Source: Halomonas sp. JB37
GTDB lineage: Bacteria; Pseudomonadota; Gammaproteobacteria; Pseudomonadales; Halomonadaceae
Direction of reading: 5' to 3'
Length of the DNA stretch: 64,000 nt
Assembly (NCBI RefSeq): GCF_002332255.1
Contig: NZ_NRGW01000001.1
Location: 434,001-498,000, forward strand
Shown: positions 1-9,576 of the stretch, in pieces
Layout: each line of letters starts with the position of its first letter
Numbering within the stretch: the first letter of the stretch is position 1
Position numbers and translations under genes: made by a program
The notes under the pieces: generated by a model
Told to the model about the DNA's origin: nothing
Databases searched by the model: none
Seen by the model: only the letters and a program-made list of their open reading frames with translations

Positions 1-31
1 TCTTTCTCCTCTCTGCTGGGATCATATCGCC

Positions 32-1498
32 ATGAAATCACCAAACGTCCTCGCAACTCGGCTTTATGCTAGCCGGGTCGCTTGGCTGTTGCTCGCCTGC
101 ACTCTTCTGATCTTTCCTTCTCTTTCTTATGCCGCCGCCGGGTCGCTTAATCTTACGGCTTCAATTGCCGGTATCTCTTCTGTCCTGATCTTCGTGCTTG
201 CTTATGCGTTGGTGATGAGTGAAGAGCTACTGCATATGCGCAAGTCTAAGCCTGTGTTAGTTGCTGCAGGCCTTATTTGGGCGATAGTCGCTTGGGTCTA
301 TGTGCAAGCGGGTATGCCGGAAGAAGCGGAAACGGCTTTCCGTGAAACGCTGCTTGAATACACCGAGCTGCTTTTGTTTTTGCTGGTCGCGATGACATAT
401 ATCAATGCCATGGAAGAGCGACGTATTTTTGATGCGCTGCGTTCTTGGCTAGTGCGCAAAGGTTTCAGCTATCGCAGCTTATTTTGGATTACTGGGGTAA
501 TGGCCTTTGGTATTTCAGCCATTGCTAACAACATGACCACGGCGATGTTGATGTGCGCCGTGGTGCTGAAAGTAGCCGAGGGCGATAATAAATTTATCAG
601 CCTGTGCTGTGTGAACGTAGTGGTTGCCTCCAATGCCGGCGGTGCCTTTAGTCCGTTTGGTGATATCACTACGCTGATGGTGTGGCAGGCAGGTCAGGTA
701 CCGTTTGGCGGCTTTTTCGCGCTGTTGGTTCCTGCGCTGGTCAATTTCTTAGTACCTGCCGCCATTATGAATTTCTTTATTGTTAATCGTCAGCCCGCAG
801 CGCTAAAAGAGAATGTGTGGCTCAAGCGGGGCTCACGGCGGATTATCGTGCTGTTTTTAATTACCGTCGCGATTTCGGTGTTGTGCCACTCTGTTTTGCA
901 CCTACCGCCCGCCATGGGCATGATGTTTGGTCTGGGCCTTTTACAGTTCTTTGGCTATTACCTGCGACGCAGCCTGCCGCGTTCACTTGAGCGCAAGCGT
1001 GAGCGCTACTCCCGCCGAGGCGATTGGAAGAAGCTGGAACAGCTGGGTAGCGTGGTTCCGTTTGATATTTTCAGCCGTATCGCGCGCTCCGAGTGGGATA
1101 CGCTGCTGTTCTTCTACGGCGTGGTTATGTGCGTAGGTGGCTTGGGCTTTATGGGCTATCTCAGCCTGCTTTCTGAAACGCTCTACGGCAGCTGGAATCC
1201 GGTATGGGCTAACGTGGTATTAGGCCTTATTTCGGCGGTGGTGGATAACATACCGGTTATGTTTGCGGTTCTTTCGATGGCCCCGGATATGACGGAAGGC
1301 AACTGGCTGTTGATCACGCTGACAGCCGGTGTCGGGGGCAGCTTGCTCTCTATGGGTTCCGCGGCCGGTGTTGCGCTCATGGGTCAGGCGCGAGGTATTT
1401 ATACCTTTGCCGGGCACTTACGCTGGATGCCGGCCATTTTGCTGGGCTATATCGGCAGCATCGCGGCGCATCTATGGATTAATGCCTCCATGTTCTAG
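32..1498 (+). CDS. nhaD: Na+/H+ antiporter NhaD
   Basis: 488-residue polytopic inner-membrane protein of the NhaD/ArsB (ion transporter) superfamily, expected to expel Na+ (and Li+) in exchange for H+. The sequence shows a hydrophobic signal-like N terminus, about a dozen membrane segments, and two polar stretches typical of NhaD: ISAIANNMTTAML around residue 160-172 and SNAGGAFSPFGDITT around 200-214. NhaD enzymes are characteristic of halophilic and alkaliphilic gammaproteobacteria, consistent with a Halomonas-like host. The gene stands alone and is followed by a strong terminator. The reading frame stays open to the window edge upstream, so a slightly longer N terminus cannot be excluded, but the length already fits the family. 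Confidence 0.93.
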   Translation: MKSPNVLATRLYASRVAWLLLACTLLIFPSLSYAAAGSLNLTASIAGISSVLIFVLAYALVMSEELLHMRKSKPVLVAAGLIWAIVAWVYVQAGMPEEAETAFRETLLEYTELLLFLLVAMTYINAMEERRIFDALRSWLVRKGFSYRSLFWITGVMAFGISAIANNMTTAMLMCAVVLKVAEGDNKFISLCCVNVVVASNAGGAFSPFGDITTLMVWQAGQVPFGGFFALLVPALVNFLVPAAIMNFFIVNRQPAALKENVWLKRGSRRIIVLFLITVAISVLCHSVLHLPPAMGMMFGLGLLQFFGYYLRRSLPRSLERKRERYSRRGDWKKLEQLGSVVPFDIFSRIARSEWDTLLFFYGVVMCVGGLGFMGYLSLLSETLYGSWNPVWANVVLGLISAVVDNIPVMFAVLSMAPDMTEGNWLLITLTAGVGGSLLSMGSAAGVALMGQARGIYTFAGHLRWMPAILLGYIGSIAAHLWINASMF

Positions 1499-1539
1499 GC
1501 TATTACGAACCTAAACCGTATAAACGGGCCCTAAAAGCT

Positions 1540-1580
1540 AAACTGCCCCCTCATTGATAACACAATGAGGGGGCAGTTTT
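1540..1580 (+). terminator. Rho-independent terminator of nhaD
   Basis: A perfect stem made of AACTGCCCCCTCATT and its complement, with a short loop, ends in TTTT. It lies about 40 bp after the nhaD stop. The palindrome begins with AAAA on the opposite side, so it could also serve transcripts of the CBS gene arriving from the minus strand. Confidence 0.9.
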
Positions 1581-1684
1581 ATGAAAGTAACTTTATGAGA
1601 GCAATTTAATACACTTAACCCAGCACAACCCGTGTAAAAAAGTGAAATAAGCGGTATGGGTTACGCTTCAAAAGAGATCAATTT

Positions 1685-2284
1685 TTACAGATCATGGCCC
1701 GTGATAACTTGGCAAATTTCGGAAAAACTCTTTGCCATCGGGACGGGGTTAATGTCTTTACCCACGGCGTTCTGTATATCGCTTGCTGAGATAAGGCCGC
1801 GAATTCTCAGTTCTTGGTTATCGTTGAGCTCGGTAATCAATAGATGCTGATCGGTAAAGCTTTCCATCGATAGTACTAAGTCTTCAATCGTCAATGAGCC
1901 CAGCTGTGAAACGGGCATGGCGCTAAGCTTTTGCCAAGGTGTCATGATCATTTCAGCCGTGACTTCCTCGCGATTGAGATTGCGCTGTTGCATCGCAAGA
2001 TTAATCCGCCGAGAGCCAATCACTTCTTTCGAGGTGATAACGCCAATACAGTGCGCGCGCTTATCCATCACGAACAGTAGACGTATGCCACCGTGGCGCA
2101 TTTTTAGATGAGCATCGTCTATTGGGGTGTCTGCATCGACGGACTGAGGCATTAGCTGAGAAAAATCAGTCAGCACGGTCATCGCAGGGCTAGTGGGTAA
2201 TAGCCGCTTGGGTGCAGGCATTGCCAATATTGGTGTGGTGCTTAATTGGGTCAATGGCTTAGGTGAATATGTTACTTGGTTCAT
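1685..2284 (-). CDS. CBS-domain protein
   Basis: 199-residue soluble protein with a tandem CBS (Bateman) module. The first unit spans roughly residues 45-105 (VDADTPIDDAHLKM, then IGVITSKEVIGS) and the second about 110-180 (MIMTPWQKLSAMPV, then IRGLISASDIQNA). CBS pairs usually bind adenine nucleotides and sense energy state; no effector domain is attached, so partner and role are unknown. It converges on nhaD and lies downstream of the two-component pair on the same strand, with a gap of about 106 bp that probably holds its own promoter. Start chosen at the ATG after a GGAG-containing leader. Confidence 0.8.
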   Translation of the reverse strand: MNQVTYSPKPLTQLSTTPILAMPAPKRLLPTSPAMTVLTDFSQLMPQSVDADTPIDDAHLKMRHGGIRLLFVMDKRAHCIGVITSKEVIGSRRINLAMQQRNLNREEVTAEMIMTPWQKLSAMPVSQLGSLTIEDLVLSMESFTDQHLLITELNDNQELRIRGLISASDIQNAVGKDINPVPMAKSFSEICQVITGHDL

Positions 2285-2390
2285 TAGGGCCGCTCCATGT
2301 GGAGAAAAGGTGAATTCTGAGTATCGGGTTCACCGTGTTATTCCACAGTTGCATTCAATTCTTACCGCAACCTTAAGAGATTGATAAATT

Positions 2391-3803
2391 TTATTGTGTA
2401 GCGAGCAATTTCAGCAGCTCATGCTCGGAAGGCTGCGGCAGATTAATAATAACGCGCAGCCCTGCGCTGGGTGACTCTTCAAGCTGTAGCGTACCGCCAT
2501 GGCGCGTTACTAAACGCTCCACAATAGAGAGGCCCAACCCTGAACCTGCACTGGGGCCAGAACGCTGAAAACGTTCAATGACTTTTTTGCGTTCGCTTAA
2601 CGGTATGCCGGGGCCTTGGTCATCAACGGTCAGCTGAAACCCCTGTGCCGTTGCTGCCAGCGTGATACTGATCACGCTTCGGTTGGGGGAGTGCTGAATG
2701 GCGTTACCGACTAAGTTCTGTACCAAGGTTTCAATTGCCCCCGGCTCTTCTAACATTAGCCAAGCCGCGCGTTCATCCGCTTCTAGTAACAGCTGCTGAC
2801 CGCGCTCTGTGGCCAACGGGGACAGCTTAGCCAGCGTCTCGCGGACTTCACGTAGCAGATGCGTATGGCGATAATCGGGCAGCGCTTCTTCTTCGGGCTC
2901 TAAGCGGGCGAGCGTTAGTAGCTGCGTGACTAAGCGCGTTGAGCGGGCAACGCCACTGCGCAAGTGGCTTAATGCTTCTTGACGGTCCTCAATATTATCG
3001 GCCGTCAGCGCATTTTGCGCGTGTAAATCGAGCACGGCTAAGGGCGTGCGTAGCTCATGGGCCGCATCGGCGATGAAGCGCTTTTCACGTATGCGCATCA
3101 GTCTAATTCGTTTTAAAAGCCGATTGAGTGCTCCAGCAATGGTGTTTAACTCACGAGGCAGTGGGCTTAGCGTTAGCGGCTGTAAATTGTGCGGGTCGCG
3201 GCTGCGAATTTGATCTGCCATGCGCGATAGCGGGGCTAAACCCCAGCCGATGGACCACCATAAAAAAGCAGTCAATAATGGCAGCCCGATTAAGTCAGGC
3301 ATCAGTGTACGCAGCGCCACGGCTCTAATGAGCTCCCCACGGACATCTTCACGTTCGCTGACCACGATTCGCTGAGTAGTATTTGATACTTCTAATACAT
3401 AAATGCGCCATTCATGCTCATCGATATGCAGGCTAGTGAAACCAGGAGGGTGGTCAGCAAGATTGGCGTCAGGCGCATTGGCTGAGCGCAGTAATAAACG
3501 GTCATCTTCCCATAGCTGAAAGGCTAATTTGCTTTCGTAACGCTGTCCTGCAAAGCGTTTATCCCACTGCTTGGCACGCTGTAAAGCGTTATCCAAACTA
3601 TTAAGCAGCGCGCCGCGATACTCTTCCGGTAGCGGCGTTTGCAGTAATCCGTCTAGCAGGCGCGCGTTCTGGGCCAGGCTGGCATCATAAAGTTCTTCGA
3701 CTTCGTGAGCCGCGTAGCGATAGCTGATAAAACCAATTACCAACATGCTGAGACCAAATACCAGCAGTACAAGCCCCAGGGTGCGTTGTCGGATAGAGGT
3801 CAC
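2391..3803 (-). CDS. QseC/TctE-like sensor histidine kinase
   Basis: 470-residue inner-membrane sensor kinase. Two transmembrane helices (about residues 8-28 and 165-190) bracket a periplasmic sensor region of some 135 residues. A HAMP linker follows, then the HisKA box FIADAAHELRTPLAVL (phospho-acceptor His), an N box (VQNLVGNAIQHS) and G boxes (DDQGPGIP, GSGLGLSIV). It begins with GTG overlapping the regulator stop by 4 bp (GTGA), so the two are translationally coupled. The architecture matches the QseC/PmrB/TctE group; the stimulus cannot be read from sequence. No obvious target operon is adjacent. Confidence 0.9.
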   Translation of the reverse strand: MTSIRQRTLGLVLLVFGLSMLVIGFISYRYAAHEVEELYDASLAQNARLLDGLLQTPLPEEYRGALLNSLDNALQRAKQWDKRFAGQRYESKLAFQLWEDDRLLLRSANAPDANLADHPPGFTSLHIDEHEWRIYVLEVSNTTQRIVVSEREDVRGELIRAVALRTLMPDLIGLPLLTAFLWWSIGWGLAPLSRMADQIRSRDPHNLQPLTLSPLPRELNTIAGALNRLLKRIRLMRIREKRFIADAAHELRTPLAVLDLHAQNALTADNIEDRQEALSHLRSGVARSTRLVTQLLTLARLEPEEEALPDYRHTHLLREVRETLAKLSPLATERGQQLLLEADERAAWLMLEEPGAIETLVQNLVGNAIQHSPNRSVISITLAATAQGFQLTVDDQGPGIPLSERKKVIERFQRSGPSAGSGLGLSIVERLVTRHGGTLQLEESPSAGLRVIINLPQPSEHELLKLLATQ

Positions 3804-4480
3804 GGGCGTTCATCCTGGCCGGTTTTATCCATTACGTAACCAATACCGCGCAGTGTGCGAATAAGCTGAGGAAAAAACTTTCGCCGCAGATGGTGAACAT
3901 GTACTTCAATCGCATTGCTTTCCACATCCTCGTCCCAGCCATAGACAAGGCGCGTTAAGGTATCGCGCGTGAACACCCGCCCAGGATGCGTCATAAATTC
4001 TTGCAGCAAGGTTAGCTCGCGACGCGATAGCACTACCAACTGCCCCTGGTAGCTGACCCGCATCGTCAGTGGGTCAAGATGAATACCACGGCACTCCAAG
4101 GCGCTATTAACCTGGCCATTACTGCGCCTCAACAGGGCGCGCAGGCGAGCCTTTAATTCGGCGACTTCAAACGGCTTGGTTAAATAGTCGTCGGCGCCAG
4201 AATCTAGTCCGGTGATGCGGTCATCCACTGCATCTCGAGCGGTCAGCACTAGGATTGGCACACGATTACCCTGGCGCCTCACCGCTTCCAACACCTGTAT
4301 GCCATCCATTCGCGGTAAGCCCAGATCAAGAATAACGGCATCAAAAGGCTCACCCTCTTTTAACGCGGCCAGCGCAGTGACACCATCCTTAAGGTGGTCC
4401 ACCGTGAAATGCTCAGGCTTTAACGCCAAGCGAATGCCCGATGCCAAGCTGGGGTCATCTTCTACCAATAATATCCGCAT
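3800..4480 (-). CDS. OmpR-family response regulator (QseB/PmrA-like)
   Basis: 226-residue DNA-binding response regulator. The receiver domain carries the acidic pair (EDD, residues 7-9), phospho-acceptor Asp52 (VILDLGLP), the conserved Thr (VLTAR) and Lys (DYLTKPF). The C-terminal winged helix ends with NAIEVHVHHLRRKF and LIRTLRGIGYVM. It is first in the operon with the kinase, reading away from the cytochrome gene. The 247 bp upstream, shared with the divergent cytochrome c gene, holds the promoters; I see no clear direct-repeat box in it. Confidence 0.92.
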   Translation of the reverse strand: MRILLVEDDPSLASGIRLALKPEHFTVDHLKDGVTALAALKEGEPFDAVILDLGLPRMDGIQVLEAVRRQGNRVPILVLTARDAVDDRITGLDSGADDYLTKPFEVAELKARLRALLRRSNGQVNSALECRGIHLDPLTMRVSYQGQLVVLSRRELTLLQEFMTHPGRVFTRDTLTRLVYGWDEDVESNAIEVHVHHLRRKFFPQLIRTLRGIGYVMDKTGQDERP

Positions 4481-4736
4481 GGCGGGGTGGTTACTCCTCT
4501 ACATCAACCGCAGCCACTAAGCATCGAAAGAGATAGCGCATAAAGGCTCTGATTGTCAGGATAAAGGTTATAGTCTGTAGGTTGATAACCTAGCACGCTT
4601 TATTACATTTCTTGCGCTTTGTGTTGCCGCTATACTCGTTCAATACGCACGCCTTGGCATCCCGGCAGTATTGATGTAGACGCCCTCAGGGGTTTAAGAA
4701 TAAACGTTAAAAGACCGTACTCAAGAGGTGGTGAGA

Positions 4737-5204
4737 GTGAAAGCGAAGGGAATGATCAGCGGTCTAGTGGCTCTCAGCGTGCTTACGGGCGCGGCAGGTG
4801 TATTTGCTCAAGAAGACGAGCGTGAGGCGATGGCCAAGCGTTTAGCGCCGGTAGGTAAGCTGTGTTTACAGGGGCAAGCGTGCGGGACAGCCGTTCTTCT
4901 GGCTGCTGCTGATGTTGCTGTAGAAGAAGAGGCGGCCGCCAGCGAAGCCGATTCCATTAGCAGCATCGATACTGCCGCACTGTATACCAGTGCGGGTTGT
5001 GCTGTGTGTCATGCTAACGGTATCGCGGGCGCACCGAAGATGGGCGATTCAGCGGCCTGGACGGCGCGTTTGGCAAAAGGCACTGACGAATTATATGCCA
5101 GTGCGATTAATGGTATTGGCGCCATGCCCGCAAAAGGCGGCCGTCCTAATCTTTCTGATGAAGAAGTGATGGCGCTTGTCGATTACATGATTGCGGAAGA
5201 ATAA
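4737..5204 (+). CDS. Cytochrome c5 family protein
   Basis: About 155-residue exported monohaem c-type cytochrome. A signal peptide (GMISGLVALSVLTGAAGVFA) is followed by a short conserved stretch (RLAPVGKLCLQGQACG) found in Pseudomonas/Halomonas cytochrome c5. After an acidic Ala/Glu-rich linker comes the haem site CAVCH, and the probable axial Met lies in GAMPAKGG. It should act as a periplasmic electron carrier. Several GTG codons sit together at the start; AAGAGG lies 8 bp ahead of the GTG at 4737, which is why I prefer it to the GTGs at 4728 and 4731. Stands alone, divergent from the two-component genes. Confidence 0.85.
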   Translation: MKAKGMISGLVALSVLTGAAGVFAQEDEREAMAKRLAPVGKLCLQGQACGTAVLLAAADVAVEEEAAASEADSISSIDTAALYTSAGCAVCHANGIAGAPKMGDSAAWTARLAKGTDELYASAINGIGAMPAKGGRPNLSDEEVMALVDYMIAEE

Positions 5205-5236
5205 TAATCGGCAGTGCTGAAATAACGCTTTAGCTT

Positions 5237-5277
5237 ATCCACAGGGCGTTTTGGCTATCGGCCTGTGGATGATTTTA
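5237..5277. terminator. Bidirectional terminator between cytochrome c5 and rep
   Basis: Inverted repeat ATCCACAGG / CCTGTGGAT with a 16-nt interior, followed by GATTTTATT on the plus strand. It sits between two convergent genes and abuts the rep stop codon. Confidence 0.65.
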
Positions 5278-7347
5278 TTATCCAAGCAGTGAGCGCAGCC
5301 CGGCAATCGCGTCTTTACCCCGCGCCTGCTTCTTTTCAGGGTCTTCTTTATCCGCACGGCCTTCCCACTCTAAATCCTCGGCGGGCAGTTCTTCTAAAAA
5401 GCGGCTTGGCTGGCAATCCATCAGTTCTCCATAGGCTTTGCGCTGGCGGGCAAGCGTTAGCGTTAGCGTGCGGCGTGCTCGGGTGATGCCGACATACGCT
5501 AGTCGTCGCTCCTCCTCAACGGTGCCCACTTCAATTGCGTTGCGGTGAGGCAATAGGTCTTCTTCCAAGCCCAGCAGATAAACATGCGGAAACTCCAAAC
5601 CTTTCGAGGCATGCATCGTCAGTAGCTGCACTCGATCAGAGTCATCTTCTTCGGCCTGCTGTTCTAAAATATCGCGCAGCACTAGGCGTGAAATCGCGGC
5701 TTCAATGCCGTCGGTTTCCGTCTCAGTGGCATCGGTATCGTCTTCAGTGTCGCGGTTGAGCGACTTCTCTAGCTGATCGATCAAAATCCACACGTTGGCC
5801 ATGCGCCGCTCGGCGACGGTGGGCGCGCTGGCGTTTTGATACAGCCACGCTTCGTAATCCATATCCCGCAGCATGTCGCGAATGGCGGCAATGGCATCGC
5901 CTTGATCCATGCGTTTACGCACGCCATCAATAAAGTGGGTAAAACGCGACAGCCGCTCGACGGCCCGGGTTGGCAGAACCTGCTCCAAACCGAGCTCATG
6001 AGAGGCCGCAAACAGCGAAATTGAGCGCTCAGTCGCATAGTTGGCGAGCTTTTCAACCGTACCTGGGCCCACCTCACGGCGTGGCACGTTCACAATGCGT
6101 AAAAAGGCGTTGTCGTCAGCTGGGTTAATCAGCAGGCGCAGATAGGCCATGGTGTCTTTGATCTCGTTGCGCGAGAAAAACGACGTACCGCCTGAAAGCT
6201 TGTAAGGAATCTGGTAGTGCTGCAGCTTGAGTTCTAACAGCCGAGCCTGGAAGTTACCGCGATAAAGCACGGCAAAATCGCGCCAGTCGGCCTTTTCTTT
6301 AATACGCCGAGTCAGCATTTCGCTGGCGACGCGCTCAGACTCGGCCTCTTCATGGCGATTCACAATCACCCGAATAGGCGCACCGTCGCCCATATCTGAC
6401 CACAGCGTCTTGTCATAAATATGAGGGTTATTGGCGATCAGCGTATTGGCCGCGCGCAGTATCGTGGCGGTAGAGCGGTAGTTCTGCTCCAACTTGATCA
6501 CTTTCAGGCGCGGAAAGTCTTCACCCAGGGTAATAAGGTTTTCAGGGCGAGCGCCGCGCCAGGAATAAATCGACTGGTCATCGTCGCCTACCACGGTAAA
6601 GGTGGAGCGCTCGGCCATTAAAAGCTTCACCAGCAGGTATTGGGAAACGTTGGTGTCCTGATACTCATCTACCAGCATGTAATGAATTTTACGCCGCCAG
6701 CGCTCTAGCGCCTCCGGGTTGCGCTGTAGCAGTACCACCGGCAGCAGAATCAGGTCGTCAAAATCCACTGCGTTGTAGGCTTTTAGATGGCGCACGTAGG
6801 CTTCGTATACCCGTGCAGCAAAGTGCTCATCGTCATCTGCCGCAAATGAGAGTGCATCGCTGGGCAGCACTAAATCATTCTTCCAGGTGGAAATTTTGCT
6901 CTGCACGGCGTTGATCTGCTCGGCATCTACCTGGGCATCTTTGTTCATTAAATCGCGCAGCAGCGCCTTGGCATCTTCCGGGTCGAACAGTGAAAAGCCC
7001 GGCTTGTAGCCCAGTGTTTTCAGCTCACCGCGAATAATATTGAGCCCCAGTGTGTGGAAGGTAGAGACCGTTAGCCCGTGACCTTCTTTACCGTGAAGCA
7101 TCTGGCCCACGCGCTCTTTCATCTCACGCGCGGCTTTATTGGTAAAAGTGACCGCGGCGATCCTACGTGCGCTCATTCCACATTCTTGGACTAAATAAGC
7201 AATTTTAGTGGTGATAACGCTGGTTTTGCCCGACCCTGCGCCCGCCAACACTAAGCAAGGGCCATCAATGTAGCGCACGGCCTCTTGCTGGCGTGGATTT
7301 AGCCCTTTAATGCGGCTAAGAATGCTCTTAGGTGTTGAGGGCGTCAT
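5278..7347 (-). CDS. rep: ATP-dependent DNA helicase Rep
   Basis: 689-residue SF1A helicase of the Rep/UvrD/PcrA family, a 3'-5' translocase that removes protein roadblocks ahead of the replisome. Visible motifs are Walker A (GAGSGKT), Walker B (VDEYQDTN), motif III (GDDDQSIYSWRGA), motif IV (EQNYRS) and motif VI (VGITRARR). The N terminus GLNPRQQEAV and overall length match Rep better than UvrD. The chosen ATG at 7347 starts MTPSTPKS; a slightly longer in-frame ATG 30 bp upstream exists. It is monocistronic and convergent with the cytochrome c5 gene, as in Pseudomonas where rep is also close to a c5 gene. Confidence 0.92.
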   Translation of the reverse strand: MTPSTPKSILSRIKGLNPRQQEAVRYIDGPCLVLAGAGSGKTSVITTKIAYLVQECGMSARRIAAVTFTNKAAREMKERVGQMLHGKEGHGLTVSTFHTLGLNIIRGELKTLGYKPGFSLFDPEDAKALLRDLMNKDAQVDAEQINAVQSKISTWKNDLVLPSDALSFAADDDEHFAARVYEAYVRHLKAYNAVDFDDLILLPVVLLQRNPEALERWRRKIHYMLVDEYQDTNVSQYLLVKLLMAERSTFTVVGDDDQSIYSWRGARPENLITLGEDFPRLKVIKLEQNYRSTATILRAANTLIANNPHIYDKTLWSDMGDGAPIRVIVNRHEEAESERVASEMLTRRIKEKADWRDFAVLYRGNFQARLLELKLQHYQIPYKLSGGTSFFSRNEIKDTMAYLRLLINPADDNAFLRIVNVPRREVGPGTVEKLANYATERSISLFAASHELGLEQVLPTRAVERLSRFTHFIDGVRKRMDQGDAIAAIRDMLRDMDYEAWLYQNASAPTVAERRMANVWILIDQLEKSLNRDTEDDTDATETETDGIEAAISRLVLRDILEQQAEEDDSDRVQLLTMHASKGLEFPHVYLLGLEEDLLPHRNAIEVGTVEEERRLAYVGITRARRTLTLTLARQRKAYGELMDCQPSRFLEELPAEDLEWEGRADKEDPEKKQARGKDAIAGLRSLLG

Positions 7348-7478
7348 GGCGAAGGTAGTCCTCTGCGAGTGCTGCACGTTATTTCGCGTACGATTTTAAG
7401 TGCTATTTTAAGTGCTATTTCGATTACAATCGGCGGCGCTTAGTAAATGCATAACGGGTGAACAATAGGCAGGTGGAG

Positions 7479-7949
7479 ATGTTTGACGTAGCGCTTTTTG
7501 AACCACGCATGGCGCCCAATACAGGCAATATCATGCGCTTAGTCGCCAATAACGGCTGCCGACTTCACCTGATTGAGCCACTTGGCTTCGACTTAGAAGA
7601 GAAAAAACTGCGTCGCGCCGGGCTGGATTACCGTGACCTCGCCAACGTTACTCGCCACGCGGATTTTAGCGCCTTTCAAGCGGCCATGCAGGGCCGACGC
7701 ATCTGGGCGATTACCACCAAAGGTACGCGACCCTATAGCGATGCTGACTTTGCTCCCGGCGATGTGCTGCTATTTGGTTCTGAAACCGCAGGACTTTCGC
7801 CCCAAGTACATGAAGTGCTAACCGCTGAGCACAAGCTGCGCCTGCCCATGCAGCCCAACAACCGCAGTCTTAACCTTTCTAACGCCGTGGCTATTGTGAG
7901 CTACGAAGCATGGCGCCAACAAGGATTTGAAGGCGCGCTGCCCATCTAA
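7479..7949 (+). CDS. trmL: tRNA (cytidine(34)-2'-O)-methyltransferase TrmL
   Basis: 156-residue SPOUT-class methyltransferase, predicted to 2'-O-methylate the wobble base of tRNA-Leu isoacceptors using S-adenosylmethionine. It shows [15 protein letters not shown] near the N terminus and the trefoil-knot signature [20 protein letters not shown] near the C terminus, with the normal minimal SPOUT length. The ATG at 7479 follows GCAGGTGGAG; a GTG 21 bp upstream is possible but lacks a ribosome site. Its stop abuts the end of pyrE, with which it is convergent without any intergenic space. Confidence 0.93.
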   Translation: MFDVALFEPRMAPNTGNIMRLVANNGCRLHLIEPLGFDLEEKKLRRAGLDYRDLANVTRHADFSAFQAAMQGRRIWAITTKGTRPYSDADFAPGDVLLFGSETAGLSPQVHEVLTAEHKLRLPMQPNNRSLNLSNAVAIVSYEAWRQQGFEGALPI

Positions 7950-8615
7950 TCAGCTGGCAATGCCGTAGCGATCACGATAAGCCCTAATCGCTTCCGCGTA
8001 GGCCAGCATCTCGCCACCGGCGTGTTCTTCAAGGTAAGTAAGCACTTGCTCTAAGGTAACGATACTCACCACCGGCATTGAATACTGTGCCTGTACTTCC
8101 TGAATCGCACTCTGTTCGCCCTGGCCACGTTCTTGACGATCAAGCGCAATGATCACCCCGGCAGCACGCGCGCCGCTTTGCTCAATCAGGCTCATTACTT
8201 CGCGAATCGCCGTGCCTGCGGTGATGACGTCATCAATAATGAGAATATTGCCGGAAAGCTCCGCGCCAACAATGTTGCCACCTTCGCCGTGGGTTTTGGC
8301 CTCTTTGCGGTTGAAGGCGTAAGGCATATCCTGGTCGTGGTGATCGGCCAAGGCTGCGGCCGTGACCGCCGCCAGTGGGATTCCCTTGTACGCTGGGCCA
8401 AACAGCACATCAGCGTTTAGGTCGCTATCGACAATCGCCTGAGCGTAAAACCGTCCCAGCTTGGCCAGCGCTCGGCCGGTTTGAAACAGCCCAGCGTTAA
8501 AAAAGTAGGGACTAACGCGACCGGATTTAAGCGTAAACTCGCCAAACTTAAGCACACCTTGCTCAATGGCAAAGGCAATGAAATCGTGCTGGTAGGGTTG
8601 TAGAGTGGTGGCCAC
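7950..8615 (-). CDS. pyrE: Orotate phosphoribosyltransferase
   Basis: About 221-residue type I phosphoribosyltransferase that converts orotate and PRPP to OMP in pyrimidine synthesis. It carries the PRPP-binding loop [11 protein letters not shown], the catalytic flexible loop [13 protein letters not shown] and the N-terminal signature [18 protein letters not shown] place the start at the GTG at 8615, behind GAGGA; a GTG at 8627 would overlap that ribosome site. It is divergent from crc (about 140 bp apart), and the pyrE-crc-rph grouping is the one known from Pseudomonas. Confidence 0.94.
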   Translation of the reverse strand: MATTLQPYQHDFIAFAIEQGVLKFGEFTLKSGRVSPYFFNAGLFQTGRALAKLGRFYAQAIVDSDLNADVLFGPAYKGIPLAAVTAAALADHHDQDMPYAFNRKEAKTHGEGGNIVGAELSGNILIIDDVITAGTAIREVMSLIEQSGARAAGVIIALDRQERGQGEQSAIQEVQAQYSMPVVSIVTLEQVLTYLEEHAGGEMLAYAEAIRAYRDRYGIAS

Positions 8616-8756
8616 GGCATTCCTCACTAGGTGGTAAGTTTAAATAGGTACGAAAGCAACAATAAAAGTGGGGTAAATGGCAAGTTTTAGTCGCTGCCTT
8701 TACCCAAACGTCTAAACGTCGGGTATCATACAGCAGCGACGCAAAAGGGACGATTT

Positions 8757-9524
8757 ATGAAAATTGCCAGCATCAATGTTAATGGTATTCGTGATGCCGT
8801 CGAGCGTGGCTTCCTGGACTGGCTGGCTCAGCAGGATGTCGACGTCGTATGTGTGCAGAATATTAAGGCGAAAAGTTTTGAACTGGGTGACCACATTCTG
8901 TATCCGGAAGGCTATGAAGGCTACTTCCTGGATGCCGAAGAAGACGGTTTCTCCGGGGTGGCACTTTATTGCCGCAAAATTCCCAAGGCGATTATGTATG
9001 GCCTCGGGTTTCCTCAGTGTGACCATGAAGGACGTTTTCTGCAGGCGGACTATGAACGCTTCAGCATTGTCTCCTTTTTGATGCCTGACGGAAGCGATCA
9101 AAAAGCTAAGCAGGCGTTTATGGAACAGTACCAAGAGTACCTGACGAAGATGTCGCGCAAACGCCGCGAATACATCCTCTGCGGAACTTGGCATGTTGCC
9201 CATAAAACCGTCGACTTGGCCAACTGGTCGGACAATCAACTGACCTCAGGCTTCCGCCCGGAAGAGCGCGCCTGGATGGATCAGGTGCTTGGCCCTACCG
9301 GGTTTATCGACACCTTCCGCGAAATTAACCGCGATGCGGGTGAGTACACCTGGTGGCCGAAGCTTGACCAAGACGTGCCCCGTGAACGCCAAGAAGGTTG
9401 GCGGATCGACTATCAATTAGTCGGCCCCAACTTCCGCCGCCACGTGGTTGACGCGTGGATTGATTACGATGCGACTTTCTCCGAGTTCGCACCGCTGATC
9501 ATTGAGTACGATCTAGCGCTTTAA
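8757..9524 (+). CDS. crc: Crc, catabolite repression control protein (exonuclease III fold, non-catalytic)
   Basis: 255-residue protein of the exonuclease III/EEP fold. The N terminus MKIASINVNGIRDAVERGFL looks like ExoIII, but active-site positions are replaced: the metal-binding Glu of QET is Asn35 (VQNIK), GDxN is GTWH (144-146), and the terminal SDH is SEF (242-244). Asp218 (WRIDY) remains. The lost motif matches the Pseudomonas Crc version (CGS.YVAH), and the pyrE-crc-rph order is the same. In Pseudomonas, Crc assists Hfq in translational repression of catabolic mRNAs and lacks nuclease activity. Automated annotation would probably call this exodeoxyribonuclease III; Crc is the better call. 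Confidence 0.85.
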   Translation: MKIASINVNGIRDAVERGFLDWLAQQDVDVVCVQNIKAKSFELGDHILYPEGYEGYFLDAEEDGFSGVALYCRKIPKAIMYGLGFPQCDHEGRFLQADYERFSIVSFLMPDGSDQKAKQAFMEQYQEYLTKMSRKRREYILCGTWHVAHKTVDLANWSDNQLTSGFRPEERAWMDQVLGPTGFIDTFREINRDAGEYTWWPKLDQDVPRERQEGWRIDYQLVGPNFRRHVVDAWIDYDATFSEFAPLIIEYDLAL

Positions 9525-9576
9525 GCGCTAGTCAGCGCACTTTTCCCGCGTCGCAGTAGTTTTAAGTGGTAACTAA

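Noticed and set aside
8712-9239. 175-codon minus-strand frame
   Set aside because: Antisense to crc and without domain features.
8757-9524. Exodeoxyribonuclease III (xthA)
   Set aside because: Fold matches, but metal-binding and catalytic residues are replaced and the gene order is that of crc.
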